Shown here piece after piece: positions 46,335-55,364 of a stretch of DNA of 64,000 nucleotides. A program made the position numbers and the translations under genes. Position 1 is the stretch's first letter; each line of letters opens with the position of its first letter. The stretch is from NCBI GenBank assembly GCA_017640615.1, contig JAEPQK010000004.1, forward strand, positions 1 through 64,000. The letters are read 5' to 3'. The notes beneath the pieces are model-generated. The model did not search any database. It was not told the origin of the DNA and worked only from the letters and a program-made list of their open reading frames with translations. The stretch comes from Rhizobiaceae bacterium. GTDB taxonomy: Bacteria; Pseudomonadota; Alphaproteobacteria; Rhizobiales; Rhizobiaceae.

Positions 46335-47182
46335 CCGGAGCCGTCTTCCGCGGCCGTCCAAGCACGGGCGACGTCCTTGTCCTACTCGCCATCATCGGCA
46401 TAGCCGTGGTTGCAGCCTTCCCACTCGTGTGGATGGTGCTTTCCAGCCTCAAGACATCGGCCGAAAGCATGCAGACCCCGCCGGTCTGGATACCGGATAC
46501 GCCAAATCTGGCCGCATTTGGCGAGGTCGCCGATGTCATCGATGCGCGTCGCTCCTTTCTCAACTCGTTCATCATTGCCACGACTACGACCGCTGGCATC
46601 CTCGTTACGTCGCTGATGGCAGGATACGCCTTTGCCAAATACCGCTTTCGCGGTCGCGACACGCTTTTCGCGATCCTGATCGCCACCATGTTCCTACCGC
46701 CGATCGTGACGCTGATCCCGCTCTACCGGCTGGTCACATCGCTCGGTTTTGGGGCCAGCCTGTTCGGGGTGATTGCCCCGCACCTTGCCAACGCCTTCGG
46801 GATATTCCTGATGCGCCAGTTCGTGGCCGGGGTCCCTGATGACCTGATCGACGCGGCGCGGGTCGATGGCGCCTCGGAGCTTCGCATCGTTTTCTCCGTC
46901 GTGGCGCCGGCGGTTGTTCCGGCTATCGCCGCCCTCGCGCTGTTCGCCTTCGTCTACCACTGGAACACCTATCTCTGGCCCTTGACCGTGCTCCAGGGAA
47001 GCACCGATGACTACCCCATTGTCCTCAGTCTCGGGCGGCTGCTCTCCTACAATCGCGGCGCGGTCAACACTGGCCTCGTCATGGCAGGAGCGACGCTCGC
47101 AGTGCTGCCACCGCTGGTTCTGTTCGTCTTCCTGCAACGCTTCTTCGTCGACTCGATTGTCAGCGCCGGAGTCAAGGGATGA
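46331..47182 (+). CDS. CUT1 ABC transporter permease 2
   Basis: A 283-residue MalG-like permease: AFPLVWMVLSSLKT at the N-terminus, SLMAGYAFAKYRFRGRDTLF, the EAA loop DDLIDAARVDGASELRIVFSVVAP, and YHWNTYLWPLTVL. The start and stop overlap its neighbours by 4 bp each, giving a tightly coupled chain permease-permease-kinase. Confidence 0.94.
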   Translation: MTGAVFRGRPSTGDVLVLLAIIGIAVVAAFPLVWMVLSSLKTSAESMQTPPVWIPDTPNLAAFGEVADVIDARRSFLNSFIIATTTTAGILVTSLMAGYAFAKYRFRGRDTLFAILIATMFLPPIVTLIPLYRLVTSLGFGASLFGVIAPHLANAFGIFLMRQFVAGVPDDLIDAARVDGASELRIVFSVVAPAVVPAIAALALFAFVYHWNTYLWPLTVLQGSTDDYPIVLSLGRLLSYNRGAVNTGLVMAGATLAVLPPLVLFVFLQRFFVDSIVSAGVKG

Positions 47183-48051
47183 GAGCGCTGGCGATCGACG
47201 TCGGCGGAACCAACATCCGCGCCGGCCTGTCAGGGGAGGACGCACTGGCTGCGCGCCCGCTCGGCCAATGGCCGGCGCCGGCAAGCCTCGATGAGCTGCG
47301 GCAGCGAGTGGCCTCTCTGCTGGCAGAGAGCGGCGCTGCCAGGATGGGGGTCTGCATCCCGGGTCTTGCCCGCGGCACGGTTTGCGCCTGGGTGCCAAAT
47401 CTTCCGTTCCTCGACTCCGTCGATCTGGCCGCACTGTTTCCTGATGTCCGGGTCGCACTTGGAAATGACGCGCAGTTCGCCCTGCTTGCCGAGGCCGCCG
47501 GCGGCGCCGCGCGCGATGTGGACAATGCGATTCTACTCGCCATCGGTACCGGGATCGGCTCAGCCGTACTGGCAGACGGGCGGATATTGAGGGGCGCGGG
47601 CGGCGCTGCGACGTCTTTCGGTTGGGCTTGCGCCGACCCGGAAGACCAGGGCAGTGACGTACATGGGTGGCTGGAGCGTATCGCTTCGGGCACCGCGTTC
47701 GATCGCGTTGCCGTTGGCTTGGGTTACGCGGACGGGCGCACCCTCATGGCCGCCGTCAGGGACGGCGACGAGGAAGCTACTCGGGCGATTGAACCCGCCG
47801 CTGCGGCACTTGGAACCACTCTCGCCGGCGCTGTCGCACTCACAGGGGCGGCGCGTGTGATTTTCGCTGGCGGCGTTGTCGAGAGCCTCGACGTACTTGG
47901 CCCTCGGCTCCGCCCAACGCTGATAAGGCAGCTTCCGCCGCATCTTCGTGACGTGGAAATCGCGGCAGGAGAATTTGGCACGCGGGCGGGCCTCGTCGGG
48001 GCCGGACTGGCGGCGCATGGGCACCCGATCTGGGCGGAGGACAGACCATGA
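47179..48051 (+). CDS. ROK-family sugar kinase (probable GlcNAc kinase)
   Basis: A 290-residue ROK protein: N-terminal ATP motif LAIDVGGTNIRAGL, GVCIPGLARGTVCAWVPN, LGNDAQFALLAEA and the ILLAIGTGIGSAVLADG phosphate loop. The typical ROK zinc motif (CxCGxxGCxE) is not visible; the region after the GTGIG loop reads GWACADPEDQGSDVHGWLE, so this is a zinc-less variant. The context predicts phosphorylation of imported amino sugar. Coupled to both neighbours by 4-bp overlaps. Confidence 0.87.
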   Translation: MRALAIDVGGTNIRAGLSGEDALAARPLGQWPAPASLDELRQRVASLLAESGAARMGVCIPGLARGTVCAWVPNLPFLDSVDLAALFPDVRVALGNDAQFALLAEAAGGAARDVDNAILLAIGTGIGSAVLADGRILRGAGGAATSFGWACADPEDQGSDVHGWLERIASGTAFDRVAVGLGYADGRTLMAAVRDGDEEATRAIEPAAAALGTTLAGAVALTGAARVIFAGGVVESLDVLGPRLRPTLIRQLPPHLRDVEIAAGEFGTRAGLVGAGLAAHGHPIWAEDRP

Positions 48052-48788
48052 CGATCAATCTTCGGCGCGCAGACCGGTCGCGCCCGGAACCCCTGTGGCA
48101 TCAGGCTGAACAGGCACTGCGCACACTGATCGCCGACGGCACCTGGCCCGACGGAACGCAACTGCCTAACGAGGGCAAACTGAGCGAAATGTTGGGCGTC
48201 AGCCGCATCACCATCCGTCACGCACTTCGCAACATCGAGGAAGCGGGTCTGCTTCGGCGCGAGCACGGGCGAGGCACATTCGTGCGCACCTCGACAGTTA
48301 CCGCCGGCGTGCGCGGACTGACCAGCTTCACCCAGGAAATGGCTGATCGCGGGCTCGTCGTTGGCTCGCGCTTGCTGGAGATGACGGAGGTGGCTGCGTC
48401 GCCGGAGGTGGCGAGCGCGCTGGAGATCGCCGAGGGCGAACTCGTCATCAAGGTTCGTCGCCTGCGCGCCGGCAACAACCTGCCCATTGGCATCCAGAAC
48501 GCCTTCATTCCCGCGGCGCGCGTGCCCGGCCTCGTCGACATCGGCGAACCGGTTCCCTCGCTGTACGAGCTGTTGAAGCACCGCTTCGGCATCACGCCCC
48601 AGGTGGCGCGCGAAATCTATCGCGTTGGCATCGTGTCGCCCGAAGACGCGGGCCCCCTTGAGGTTGCTGCCGGCAGCCCAGCTTTCATAGTCCAGCGCAT
48701 CACTTCCGATGCGCGGGCTCCCTTCGAATTCACCGTCTCGACCATGCGCGGCGACCGCTACGAAATCCGGTCTCGCCTTCAACTCTAA
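48048..48788 (+). CDS. GntR/HutC-family regulator of the amino-sugar locus
   Basis: A 246-residue regulator with an N-terminal winged HTH (WPDGTQLPNEGKLSEMLGVSRITIRHALRNIEEAGLLRREHGRGTFV) and a C-terminal UTRA effector domain (RVRRLRAGNNLPIGIQ, RFGITPQVAREIYRVGIVSP, FEFTVSTMRGDRYEI). NagR-like regulators of this class bind amino-sugar phosphates. It overlaps the kinase gene and likely acts at the palindrome 44015-44040. Confidence 0.92.
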   Translation: MTINLRRADRSRPEPLWHQAEQALRTLIADGTWPDGTQLPNEGKLSEMLGVSRITIRHALRNIEEAGLLRREHGRGTFVRTSTVTAGVRGLTSFTQEMADRGLVVGSRLLEMTEVAASPEVASALEIAEGELVIKVRRLRAGNNLPIGIQNAFIPAARVPGLVDIGEPVPSLYELLKHRFGITPQVAREIYRVGIVSPEDAGPLEVAAGSPAFIVQRITSDARAPFEFTVSTMRGDRYEIRSRLQL

Positions 48789-48814
48789 CCAACAGCGAAA
48801 GGTACGTTCCCCTC

Positions 48815-49606
48815 ATGTCCTCCCTATACATCAGCCGTCTGGTAAAGCTCGCCGAGCGCGCCGCCAGCGAGAACGAAGACGCGTTCGACAAAGCCGCCGA
48901 GGCACTTTCGGCGACAATTGGGAACGAAGGCCTCGTCCATCTCTACGGGTCCGGGCATTCGGTCCTGCCGGTGCAGGAAACCTATCCGCGCTATGGCAGC
49001 TATGTCGGCTTCAACCCCCTCACCGACCCTCGCTTGATGTGGCATAACATCCTTGGCGCGGGCGGCGTCAGGGAACTTTTGTGGCTTGAGCGCACCGAGC
49101 GCTATGCTGAGAAGTTCCTGGATCATCAGCCGCTCAACCCCGGAGACTCGATTGTCATCTTCGGACACAGCGGCCGCAACGCGTCCGGCATCGACACTGC
49201 CGTCTACGCAAAGAAGCGCGACATGACGGTTGTTGCTGTCACCGCCAAGGCAAATCTCGACAAGGCGGCAACGCACTCCTCCGGGATGCGGCTGGCGGAT
49301 GCTGCCGACATCGTCATCGACACCTGTGCGCCGATCGAGGACGCGATCGTCCCGGTCGACGGCTGGTCCCGACCGGTGGCGGGTTCATCCACGGTTCTCG
49401 CCATGATGATGATGCACGAACTGGTGGCGCGAACCGCGGAAAAACTCTCGGCCAAGGGCATAGAGTCGCCAACCTTCGCTTCGCCGACAATCGCCGGCGT
49501 GACGCTCCACGACACTGACCAGATTTATGGTGTCTATCGGGAACGCATGATCAAGGCGCAGGATAAGCACCTCGACTTCTTCAAGCAGCGCATGTGCGGC
49601 GAATAG
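48815..49606 (+). CDS. SIS-domain sugar isomerase-like protein (UPF0309 type)
   Basis: A 263-residue single SIS-domain protein: LVHLYGSGHSVLPVQETYPRYG, VIFGHSGRNASGIDTAVYAKKR, and an extended C-terminus ending HLDFFKQRMCGE. Related proteins bind phosphosugars and are found with amino-sugar or MurNAc genes; the reaction is not established. It is distinct from the two-SIS NagB-II at 42941. It follows the GntR gene by 26 bp and is separated from the ATPase gene by a hairpin. Confidence 0.82.
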   Translation: MSSLYISRLVKLAERAASENEDAFDKAAEALSATIGNEGLVHLYGSGHSVLPVQETYPRYGSYVGFNPLTDPRLMWHNILGAGGVRELLWLERTERYAEKFLDHQPLNPGDSIVIFGHSGRNASGIDTAVYAKKRDMTVVAVTAKANLDKAATHSSGMRLADAADIVIDTCAPIEDAIVPVDGWSRPVAGSSTVLAMMMMHELVARTAEKLSAKGIESPTFASPTIAGVTLHDTDQIYGVYRERMIKAQDKHLDFFKQRMCGE

Positions 49607-49613
49607 CGATCCT

Positions 49614-49640
49614 GGGGCGCGCGAATTGTTTGCGCGCCCC
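49614..49640 (+). terminator. GC hairpin between SIS gene and ABC ATPase gene
   Basis: GGGGCGCGC (49614-49622) and GCGCGCCCC (49632-49640) form a perfect 9-bp stem with a 9-base AT-rich loop. No T run follows, and the next gene starts 26 bp later, so partial termination or mRNA processing is more likely than a full stop. Confidence 0.5.
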
Positions 49641-49666
49641 GTTATCGCAGGCAAGGGGATATTTGA

Positions 49667-50767
49667 ATGGCCGCACTCAAGCTCGAAGAAATCATGAAGT
49701 CATTCGGCTCGGTCGACGTCATTAAGGGCGTCGATCTTGACGTCGCCGACGGAGAACTAGTCGTCTTTGTCGGTCCCTCTGGCTGCGGCAAGTCGACCCT
49801 GTTGCGCATCGTTGCAGGGCTTGAAGATGCGACTTCCGGCACGATCCGGATTGACGGCGAAGCATGCAACGACAAGGCCCCAAAGGAGCGCGGGATCGCC
49901 ATGGTGTTTCAGTCCTATGCGCTCTATCCGCATAAAACCGTCTACCAGAACATGGCATTCTCCCTGAAGCTGTCGCGGCTACCGAAGAAGGACATCGACG
50001 AACGAATTCACGAGGCGGCGCGGATCCTCCAGATGGAACACTTGCTCCAGCGTCGCCCGCACCAGCTTTCGGGCGGGCAGCGTCAGCGCGTCGCTATCGG
50101 CCGCGCCATAGTGCGCCACCCGAAGGTGTTTCTGTTCGACGAGCCGCTTTCGAACCTCGACGCGGCGCTCCGCGTCTCGATGCGACGAGAGATCGCGCGG
50201 CTGCACGCCGACCTCGGGTCCACCATGATCTACGTCACCCACGACCAGGTCGAGGCGATGACACTTGCGGATCGAATTGTCGTCCTGGATGGTGGGGAGG
50301 TGAAACAGGTCGGGACACCGATGGAGCTTTACCATCAACCGGCGAACATCTTCGTTGCGGGTTTCATCGGCTCTCCACGGATGAATTTCGTTGGTGGCCA
50401 TGTCGACGCCGTGGCCGACGGGCACCTTTCGGTGGAGACTCGCGAATTCGGCCGCCTGACTGTCGAGATGACCGGTTCGGCGGCAGCATCCGTGGGCGAT
50501 CGGATCACCGTTGGCGTGCGTCCGGAGGACTGCCGGATCGGCGATGCAGGCGAATTCCCGATGACGATCCGTCTGGTCGAACGACTTGGCGATGAGACAG
50601 TGCTCGAAGTGGCCGGCGCCAGCGGGGAGGTGCTGGTCGTCAAGGTTCCGCCGACACGCGATTTCCGCCCCGGGGAGTCGGTTGGGTTGGGGCCCCGGGC
50701 CGAGGCGCTTCACGTCTTCGACGCATCGGGCCGTGCGCTTGCCCGCGCGAAAGCGCCGGCTGACTGA
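49667..50767 (+). CDS. CUT1 ABC transporter ATPase (UgpC/MsmK type)
   Basis: A 366-residue ATPase: Walker [18 protein letters not shown]-loop [18 protein letters not shown], signature [16 protein letters not shown], Walker [13 protein letters not shown], and the switch His in [17 protein letters not shown]-terminal TOBE regulatory domain follows ([25 protein letters not shown]). It energises the permease pair at 45441/46331. Last gene of the operon. Confidence 0.94.
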   Translation: MAALKLEEIMKSFGSVDVIKGVDLDVADGELVVFVGPSGCGKSTLLRIVAGLEDATSGTIRIDGEACNDKAPKERGIAMVFQSYALYPHKTVYQNMAFSLKLSRLPKKDIDERIHEAARILQMEHLLQRRPHQLSGGQRQRVAIGRAIVRHPKVFLFDEPLSNLDAALRVSMRREIARLHADLGSTMIYVTHDQVEAMTLADRIVVLDGGEVKQVGTPMELYHQPANIFVAGFIGSPRMNFVGGHVDAVADGHLSVETREFGRLTVEMTGSAAASVGDRITVGVRPEDCRIGDAGEFPMTIRLVERLGDETVLEVAGASGEVLVVKVPPTRDFRPGESVGLGPRAEALHVFDASGRALARAKAPAD

Positions 50768-50820
50768 CGGCCGCGGCGGGCATCGGCATAGGCGCGGCTT
50801 CGATCTCCTGCATCGCAAGC

Positions 50821-51591
50821 CTACTGGGACGACAGCATCCGGCCGCTCTGGAGCAGTCTATCGCGCAAGCCGCCAATCTGTTCCTCGGAAAGATCGACCG
50901 GCAGCACGAGGCAGATCGTTGCCTCGACATCCCCTTCGGCGCCGTAGATCGGTGCGGCCAAGCACTGCGTGACGGCATCGACGAGACCCTTGGTCAGGCA
51001 GTAGCCGTCACGCCGCGCGTTGGCGATGGCGTGGATGAAGTCGTCGATGTCGATGCGGCGCCCGTCCGGCAGCAGCAGGTCTTCGTCGGATATCAACGCC
51101 TCGATCTCGGCGCGACTCTTGCCGGCGAGGAGGAGGCGGCCCGACGCCGTCCACGGGATGGGAATCTGGAGACCGACCGCCGACGAAATGCGGAACGGCC
51201 GGTTGCCTGGGCGCATGTGCATGATCGTGTAGCGTCCGTTTTGCAGCATGCAGAATTCGCTAGTCTCACCCGTTTCTTTCGCCAGCCGGTCCACCTCCAT
51301 TCGTGCTCGCTTAGCCAGCGAATTCTCGCGGATGTAGTTGAGGCCGTACAGGTACATCCGCTTGCCGAAGTAGATACGCTGGTCGTCCGGCGAGATTTCC
51401 AGCAGTCCCGCTTGCGTGAGGTCGTTGACCAGCGTGTAGGTCGACGAACGGGGGGCATTGAGGCCCTTGGCCAGCGCGCCGACGCGGATGCCTTCGCCGT
51501 GCCCGTGCAGGAACTCCAGGATGTGGATCATGCGATCGACGCTGCGTTCGCGACGCGGCGTGGCGTCCTGCATGTCGGAAATGGCGGTCAT
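50821..51591 (-). CDS. IclR-family transcriptional regulator
   Basis: A 256-residue IclR protein: N-terminal winged HTH (RSVDRMIHILEFLHGHGEG, VGALAKGLNAPRSSTYTLVNDLTQAGLL) and a C-terminal ligand-binding domain (IPIPWTASGRLLLAGKSRAEIEAL, GYCLTKGLVDAVTQCLAAPIYGAEGDVEATICLVLP). ATG 51591 follows AGAGGA; ATG 51612 is in frame upstream. It is divergent from the PLP enzyme/peptide transporter operon and most likely regulates it through the palindrome at 51650-51671. Confidence 0.92.
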   Translation of the reverse strand: MTAISDMQDATPRRERSVDRMIHILEFLHGHGEGIRVGALAKGLNAPRSSTYTLVNDLTQAGLLEISPDDQRIYFGKRMYLYGLNYIRENSLAKRARMEVDRLAKETGETSEFCMLQNGRYTIMHMRPGNRPFRISSAVGLQIPIPWTASGRLLLAGKSRAEIEALISDEDLLLPDGRRIDIDDFIHAIANARRDGYCLTKGLVDAVTQCLAAPIYGAEGDVEATICLVLPVDLSEEQIGGLRDRLLQSGRMLSSQ

Positions 51592-51649
51592 ATGCGGCTT
51601 CCTCTTGCGCATTTTGTCGACGGTGATAAAGTGTCTCTAGCATAAGACG

Positions 51650-51671
51650 AATGTCCTGTATACTGGACATT
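51650..51671. promoter_or_regulatory. Candidate IclR operator
   Basis: AATGTCC (51650-51656) and GGACATT (51665-51671) form a perfect 7-bp inverted repeat with an 8-base AT-rich spacer, between the IclR gene and the operon it faces, 86 bp from the PLP enzyme start. Confidence 0.7.
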
Positions 51672-51756
51672 TTGATCCAGCAGACGAAAGGCGGATCGCC
51701 CTCAGGGCGGCCGGATCTTCCCGGACGTGTTTCGGGGAGAGGGGTGAATTTTTGTC

Positions 51757-52770
51757 ATGAACGCACCGGCGGTCCCGAGCCATCAAGCGATCCGCGAGCG
51801 CATCGCCACCCTCCCGCGCCTGGATATCGCGCTGAAGAACACGCCGCTGGAGGAGGCACGCAATCTTACGCGTGAACTGGGCGGCCCGCGAATTTTCGTC
51901 AAGCGGGACGACCTGACCGGCGTGGCGCTCGGTGGCAACAAGCTGCGCAATCTCGAATTCCGTCTCGCCTACGCGATGACGGAAGAGCCTGACACGGTGA
52001 TCGTCGGGCTCGACTTGCAGTCCAATTCGGCGCGCCAGACGGTCGGCGCATGCAACAAGCTCGGCTTGAAGACGATCCTGGTGCTGGAGGGGCGCAAACC
52101 CAACAACGTTCAGGGCAATCTTCTCGTCGACTACCTGCTGGGCGCAGAAGTGCACTTTGCGGCAACCCAGAGCGAGCAGCGATTGCTGCTCGAAAGCCTC
52201 GCCGATGACGTTCGAGCGCAGGGTGGCCGTCCGCACATCCTCAACGACAATCCGATGTTCGATGTCGCCTCGGCCGTCGCCTACCTGGAGATGACGCTTG
52301 AGGTGCTGGAACAACTCGCCCAGCGTGAACTGAAGCCGAACTATTTCTACATGTCATCGAGCGGCAAGGGGTCAGCCGGCATCATTCTCGCACAGAAGCT
52401 GATCGGCGGCTTCGCCATGCACGCGGTCTGCGCGACTGACGAGTTCGACCTGCCCCGCCGTACGGCAGGCATCGCCCGCAAGACAATCGAGGCCCTCGGC
52501 CTCGACTTGACGATCGAGGAGGACGAAGTCGTCAACACTGAAGCTTTCGTCGGCAGGGGATATGGCCTTCCGAGCGACGCCGGCGACGAGGCCGTGCGGC
52601 TCTTCGCCCGCACCGAAGGTATCATCCTCGACCCGATCTATACCGGAAAGGCGGCGGCGGGCATGGTCGCCCACATTCGCGAAGGCCGTTTCGCGCAGGA
52701 CGACGTGATCGTTTTCGTCCACACCGGCGGCACGCCGGCAATCTTCACATGGAATGAGCTTTGGCATTGA
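51757..52770 (+). CDS. D-cysteine desulfhydrase/ACC deaminase-family PLP enzyme
   Basis: A 337-residue fold-type II PLP enzyme. The PLP Lys lies in GVALGGNKLRNLEFRLAY; other family marks are FVKRDDLTG, GLDLQSNSARQTVGACNKLG, the phosphate-binding YMSSSGKGSAGIILAQKL, and VFVHTGGTPAIFTW near the end. Members act on D-cysteine, ACC or similar amino acids; the substrate is open. A beta-elimination activity would release 2-aminoacrylate, which would explain the RidA gene at the end of this operon. Confidence 0.9.
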   Translation: MNAPAVPSHQAIRERIATLPRLDIALKNTPLEEARNLTRELGGPRIFVKRDDLTGVALGGNKLRNLEFRLAYAMTEEPDTVIVGLDLQSNSARQTVGACNKLGLKTILVLEGRKPNNVQGNLLVDYLLGAEVHFAATQSEQRLLLESLADDVRAQGGRPHILNDNPMFDVASAVAYLEMTLEVLEQLAQRELKPNYFYMSSSGKGSAGIILAQKLIGGFAMHAVCATDEFDLPRRTAGIARKTIEALGLDLTIEEDEVVNTEAFVGRGYGLPSDAGDEAVRLFARTEGIILDPIYTGKAAAGMVAHIREGRFAQDDVIVFVHTGGTPAIFTWNELWH

Positions 52771-52825
52771 CGCGACGGGCCATCCGAAGCGCCAACCTCG
52801 CTCAGCAACAAAGGGGAGTACCGAC

Positions 52826-54430
52826 ATGAAACGCAGACAGTTCCTCACGGGCGCCGCAGGCGCGGCGCTCCTTTCGGCGATGCCGATGGGCGGCATTCGC
52901 GCATGGGCACAAGACGCCTCCGGCGTAATAACGTTCGGTCAGAGCACCGCGGTGCTGACGCTCGATCCAGCCCACGGTGCCTTCACAGGCTATCCCGGGG
53001 GCTATGAAGCGGCCCTGCTGATCTTCGATCGCCTGCTGGATTTCGACGGCGACATGAAGATCGTGCCGCAACTCGCGGAATCGTTTGCGATGAGCGAAGA
53101 CCTGCAGTCCTGCGAGCTGAAGCTGCGTACCGGCGTTATGTTCCATGATGGCACGCCCTGCGACGCGTCAGCAATCAAGTTCAACATCGAGCGGATGATG
53201 AACAAGGACATAAACACGACCAATCGCCCGCTTTGGAACCCAATTTCGGGAGCGGAAGTGGTGGACGACACGACCGTCGTGATCCGCACCTCTGCGCCCT
53301 TCGCCCAACTGCCCAACACTCTGGCGCACGGTTCAGGGGCGATCGTATCACCCGCGGCAATCGAGAAATACGGCGAGGACGGCTTCGCACAGAATCCGGT
53401 CGGTGCTGGTCCCTACATGGTTGAAAGTTTCGACCCGGGGCAGGAACTTACCCTCAAGGCCTTCGATGATTATTGGGGCAGCAAGCCCGGAGCGTCTGGC
53501 GTCGTGTTCAAGTTCATCGCCGAGCCCGCCACGCGCATCAACGCGCTGACGACGGGCGCGGTCGACGTCATCGACTCCGTACCGGTCCAACTCGTTTCCC
53601 AGCTGGAAGGCAATTCCGAGATCGAGGTCGTGCGCAAGCCGGGCCTGCGCCCAATCGGTCTCGCAATGAACCTGACCCGCCCAGCACTCTCCGACGTCAA
53701 GGTCCGCAAGGCGCTCAACCTTGCAGTGCCAGTCGCCACCATTGCGGACAAGGTGTTCTTCGGCTTCGCCAAGGCGCCCGACTCGCCGCTCGCCTTCGAC
53801 GCCCTCGGCCATAAGAGTGTGAACGAGACAACGTACGACCCTGAACAGGCCAAAGCCCTGTTGAAGGAGGCAGGCTACGTTGAAGGCTCTGATGGCATGC
53901 TCGAGAAGGACGGTGCCAAACTCTCCCTGTCGCTCTATGCCCCGGAGGGGCTGTTTCCGGGCGACGTCGCCGTTGCCGAGATTGTTGCGGCTTCGCTCAA
54001 GCAGGTCGGCATCGACGTGCAGATCACGAAGATCGAAAAGGGCGGCTACTGGGATCACTTGCGCCAGGATCAGGCGAACCTCGCCTGGGACCTAGGCATG
54101 TTCGGCTTCAACCCTTCGAATGCATCGGGCACATATCATCTCGCCTCGCTGTTCAAGTCCAACGCTGACGACAGCACCAAGCCGGATGTCTGGAACATCA
54201 GCCGCTACCGCAATGCGGAAGTCGACGAGCTGCTGAAGACCGCCGACACGGCTCCCAACGAAGAGGAGCGCATGGACGCGCTGGGCAAGGCGCAGGAACT
54301 GATCTGGGCCGATGCGCCCTACTTGTGGCTGCAGATCAACGAGAACGTCTCGGCCGTGCGCAAGTCAGTATCGGGCGTCAGCGTCATGCCGATTGTGTTC
54401 ACCAACCTGCGCACCGCGACCAAGTCGTGA
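52826..54430 (+). CDS. Peptide/opine-type ABC binding protein (family 5)
   Basis: A 534-residue exported protein with a Tat-type signal (KRRQFLTGAAGAALL). It is a family 5 solute-binding protein: LLIFDRLLDFDGDMKIVPQLAESFAMSEDL, VMFHDGTPCDASAIKFNIERM, NPVGAGPYMVESFDPGQEL, VRKALNLAVPVATIADKVFF. ATG 52826 follows AGGGGAG. It feeds the Dpp-like transporter encoded next. The ligand may be a dipeptide, an opine or another amino acid derivative. Confidence 0.94.
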   Translation: MKRRQFLTGAAGAALLSAMPMGGIRAWAQDASGVITFGQSTAVLTLDPAHGAFTGYPGGYEAALLIFDRLLDFDGDMKIVPQLAESFAMSEDLQSCELKLRTGVMFHDGTPCDASAIKFNIERMMNKDINTTNRPLWNPISGAEVVDDTTVVIRTSAPFAQLPNTLAHGSGAIVSPAAIEKYGEDGFAQNPVGAGPYMVESFDPGQELTLKAFDDYWGSKPGASGVVFKFIAEPATRINALTTGAVDVIDSVPVQLVSQLEGNSEIEVVRKPGLRPIGLAMNLTRPALSDVKVRKALNLAVPVATIADKVFFGFAKAPDSPLAFDALGHKSVNETTYDPEQAKALLKEAGYVEGSDGMLEKDGAKLSLSLYAPEGLFPGDVAVAEIVAASLKQVGIDVQITKIEKGGYWDHLRQDQANLAWDLGMFGFNPSNASGTYHLASLFKSNADDSTKPDVWNISRYRNAEVDELLKTADTAPNEEERMDALGKAQELIWADAPYLWLQINENVSAVRKSVSGVSVMPIVFTNLRTATKS

Positions 54431-54443
54431 CGCGGAAGCAACG

Positions 54444-55364
54444 ATGATCGGGTTCCTGGCACGGCGCTTCGCGACCATTCCACTCGTTGTACTGGGTGTC
54501 GTCACGATCCTGTTCATCATCTTCAAGTCGGTTCCCGGCGACGAGGCTGCATTCGTCGCCGGAGCCACCGCCACCCAGACCGAAATCGAGGCCGTCCGCG
54601 TCGACCTCGGTCTCGACCGGCCGCTCATCGAGCAGTATGCGCGGCACATTTCGGGGCTGGTTGTCGGCGATTTCGGCTATTCGACCACTTTCCGCGGCAA
54701 TCCGCTTCCGCACATCATCAACCGGCTGCCGGCAACACTGGCGCTGGCAGCGGCGGCCATCGGCCTAACGATCATCGTGGGGATACCGGCCGGGGTGGTC
54801 GCCGCCGCTTACCGTAACCGCCTGCCCGACTACCTCATTTCCCTCACCGTGGTAGGCCTGCTGGCTATACCGAACTTCTGGCTGGGCATGCTCCTGATCG
54901 CATGGCTTTCCGTCGATCTCGGCCTTCTGCCGAGCTTCGGCGCCAGCGGTCCGGCATCGCTCGTCATTCCAACGCTCGCACTCGCGGCGCGCCTGATCGC
55001 GCTGGTGGCGCGCATGACGAGAGGCGTCGTCATCGAGGAACTGCGCAAGGATTACGTGCGCACGGCGCGCGCCAAGGGATTGTCCAGGGCGCTGGCCCTG
55101 CGCCGCCACGTGCTGCGCAACGTGATGATCCCGACCGTCACCGTCATCGGCCTCCAGGCGGGCTACCTGCTCGGCGGCTCTGTGGTGATCGAGCGTCTGT
55201 GCGCGTGGCCCGGTATCGGCGACCTGCTCCTGACTGCAGTCTCTGTGCGTGACTACACTCTGGTACAGGCGATTGTGCTGATCTTCGTGGTGTCTTTCCT
55301 CGTCATCAACATTGCGGTCGAGGTCCTGTACCGCTTCGTCAATCCCAGGCTGCGCTATGCCTGA
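54444..55364 (+). CDS. Dipeptide-type ABC permease (DppB)
   Basis: A 306-residue permease: FLARRFATIPLVVLGVVTILFIIF at the N-terminus, VDLGLDRPLIEQY, the family RNRLPDYLISLTVVGLLAIPNFWLGM, and an EAA loop EELRKDYVRTARAKGLSRALALRRHVLRN. The stop overlaps the DppC-type start. It forms the channel with the next gene product. Confidence 0.94.
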   Translation: MIGFLARRFATIPLVVLGVVTILFIIFKSVPGDEAAFVAGATATQTEIEAVRVDLGLDRPLIEQYARHISGLVVGDFGYSTTFRGNPLPHIINRLPATLALAAAAIGLTIIVGIPAGVVAAAYRNRLPDYLISLTVVGLLAIPNFWLGMLLIAWLSVDLGLLPSFGASGPASLVIPTLALAARLIALVARMTRGVVIEELRKDYVRTARAKGLSRALALRRHVLRNVMIPTVTVIGLQAGYLLGGSVVIERLCAWPGIGDLLLTAVSVRDYTLVQAIVLIFVVSFLVINIAVEVLYRFVNPRLRYA

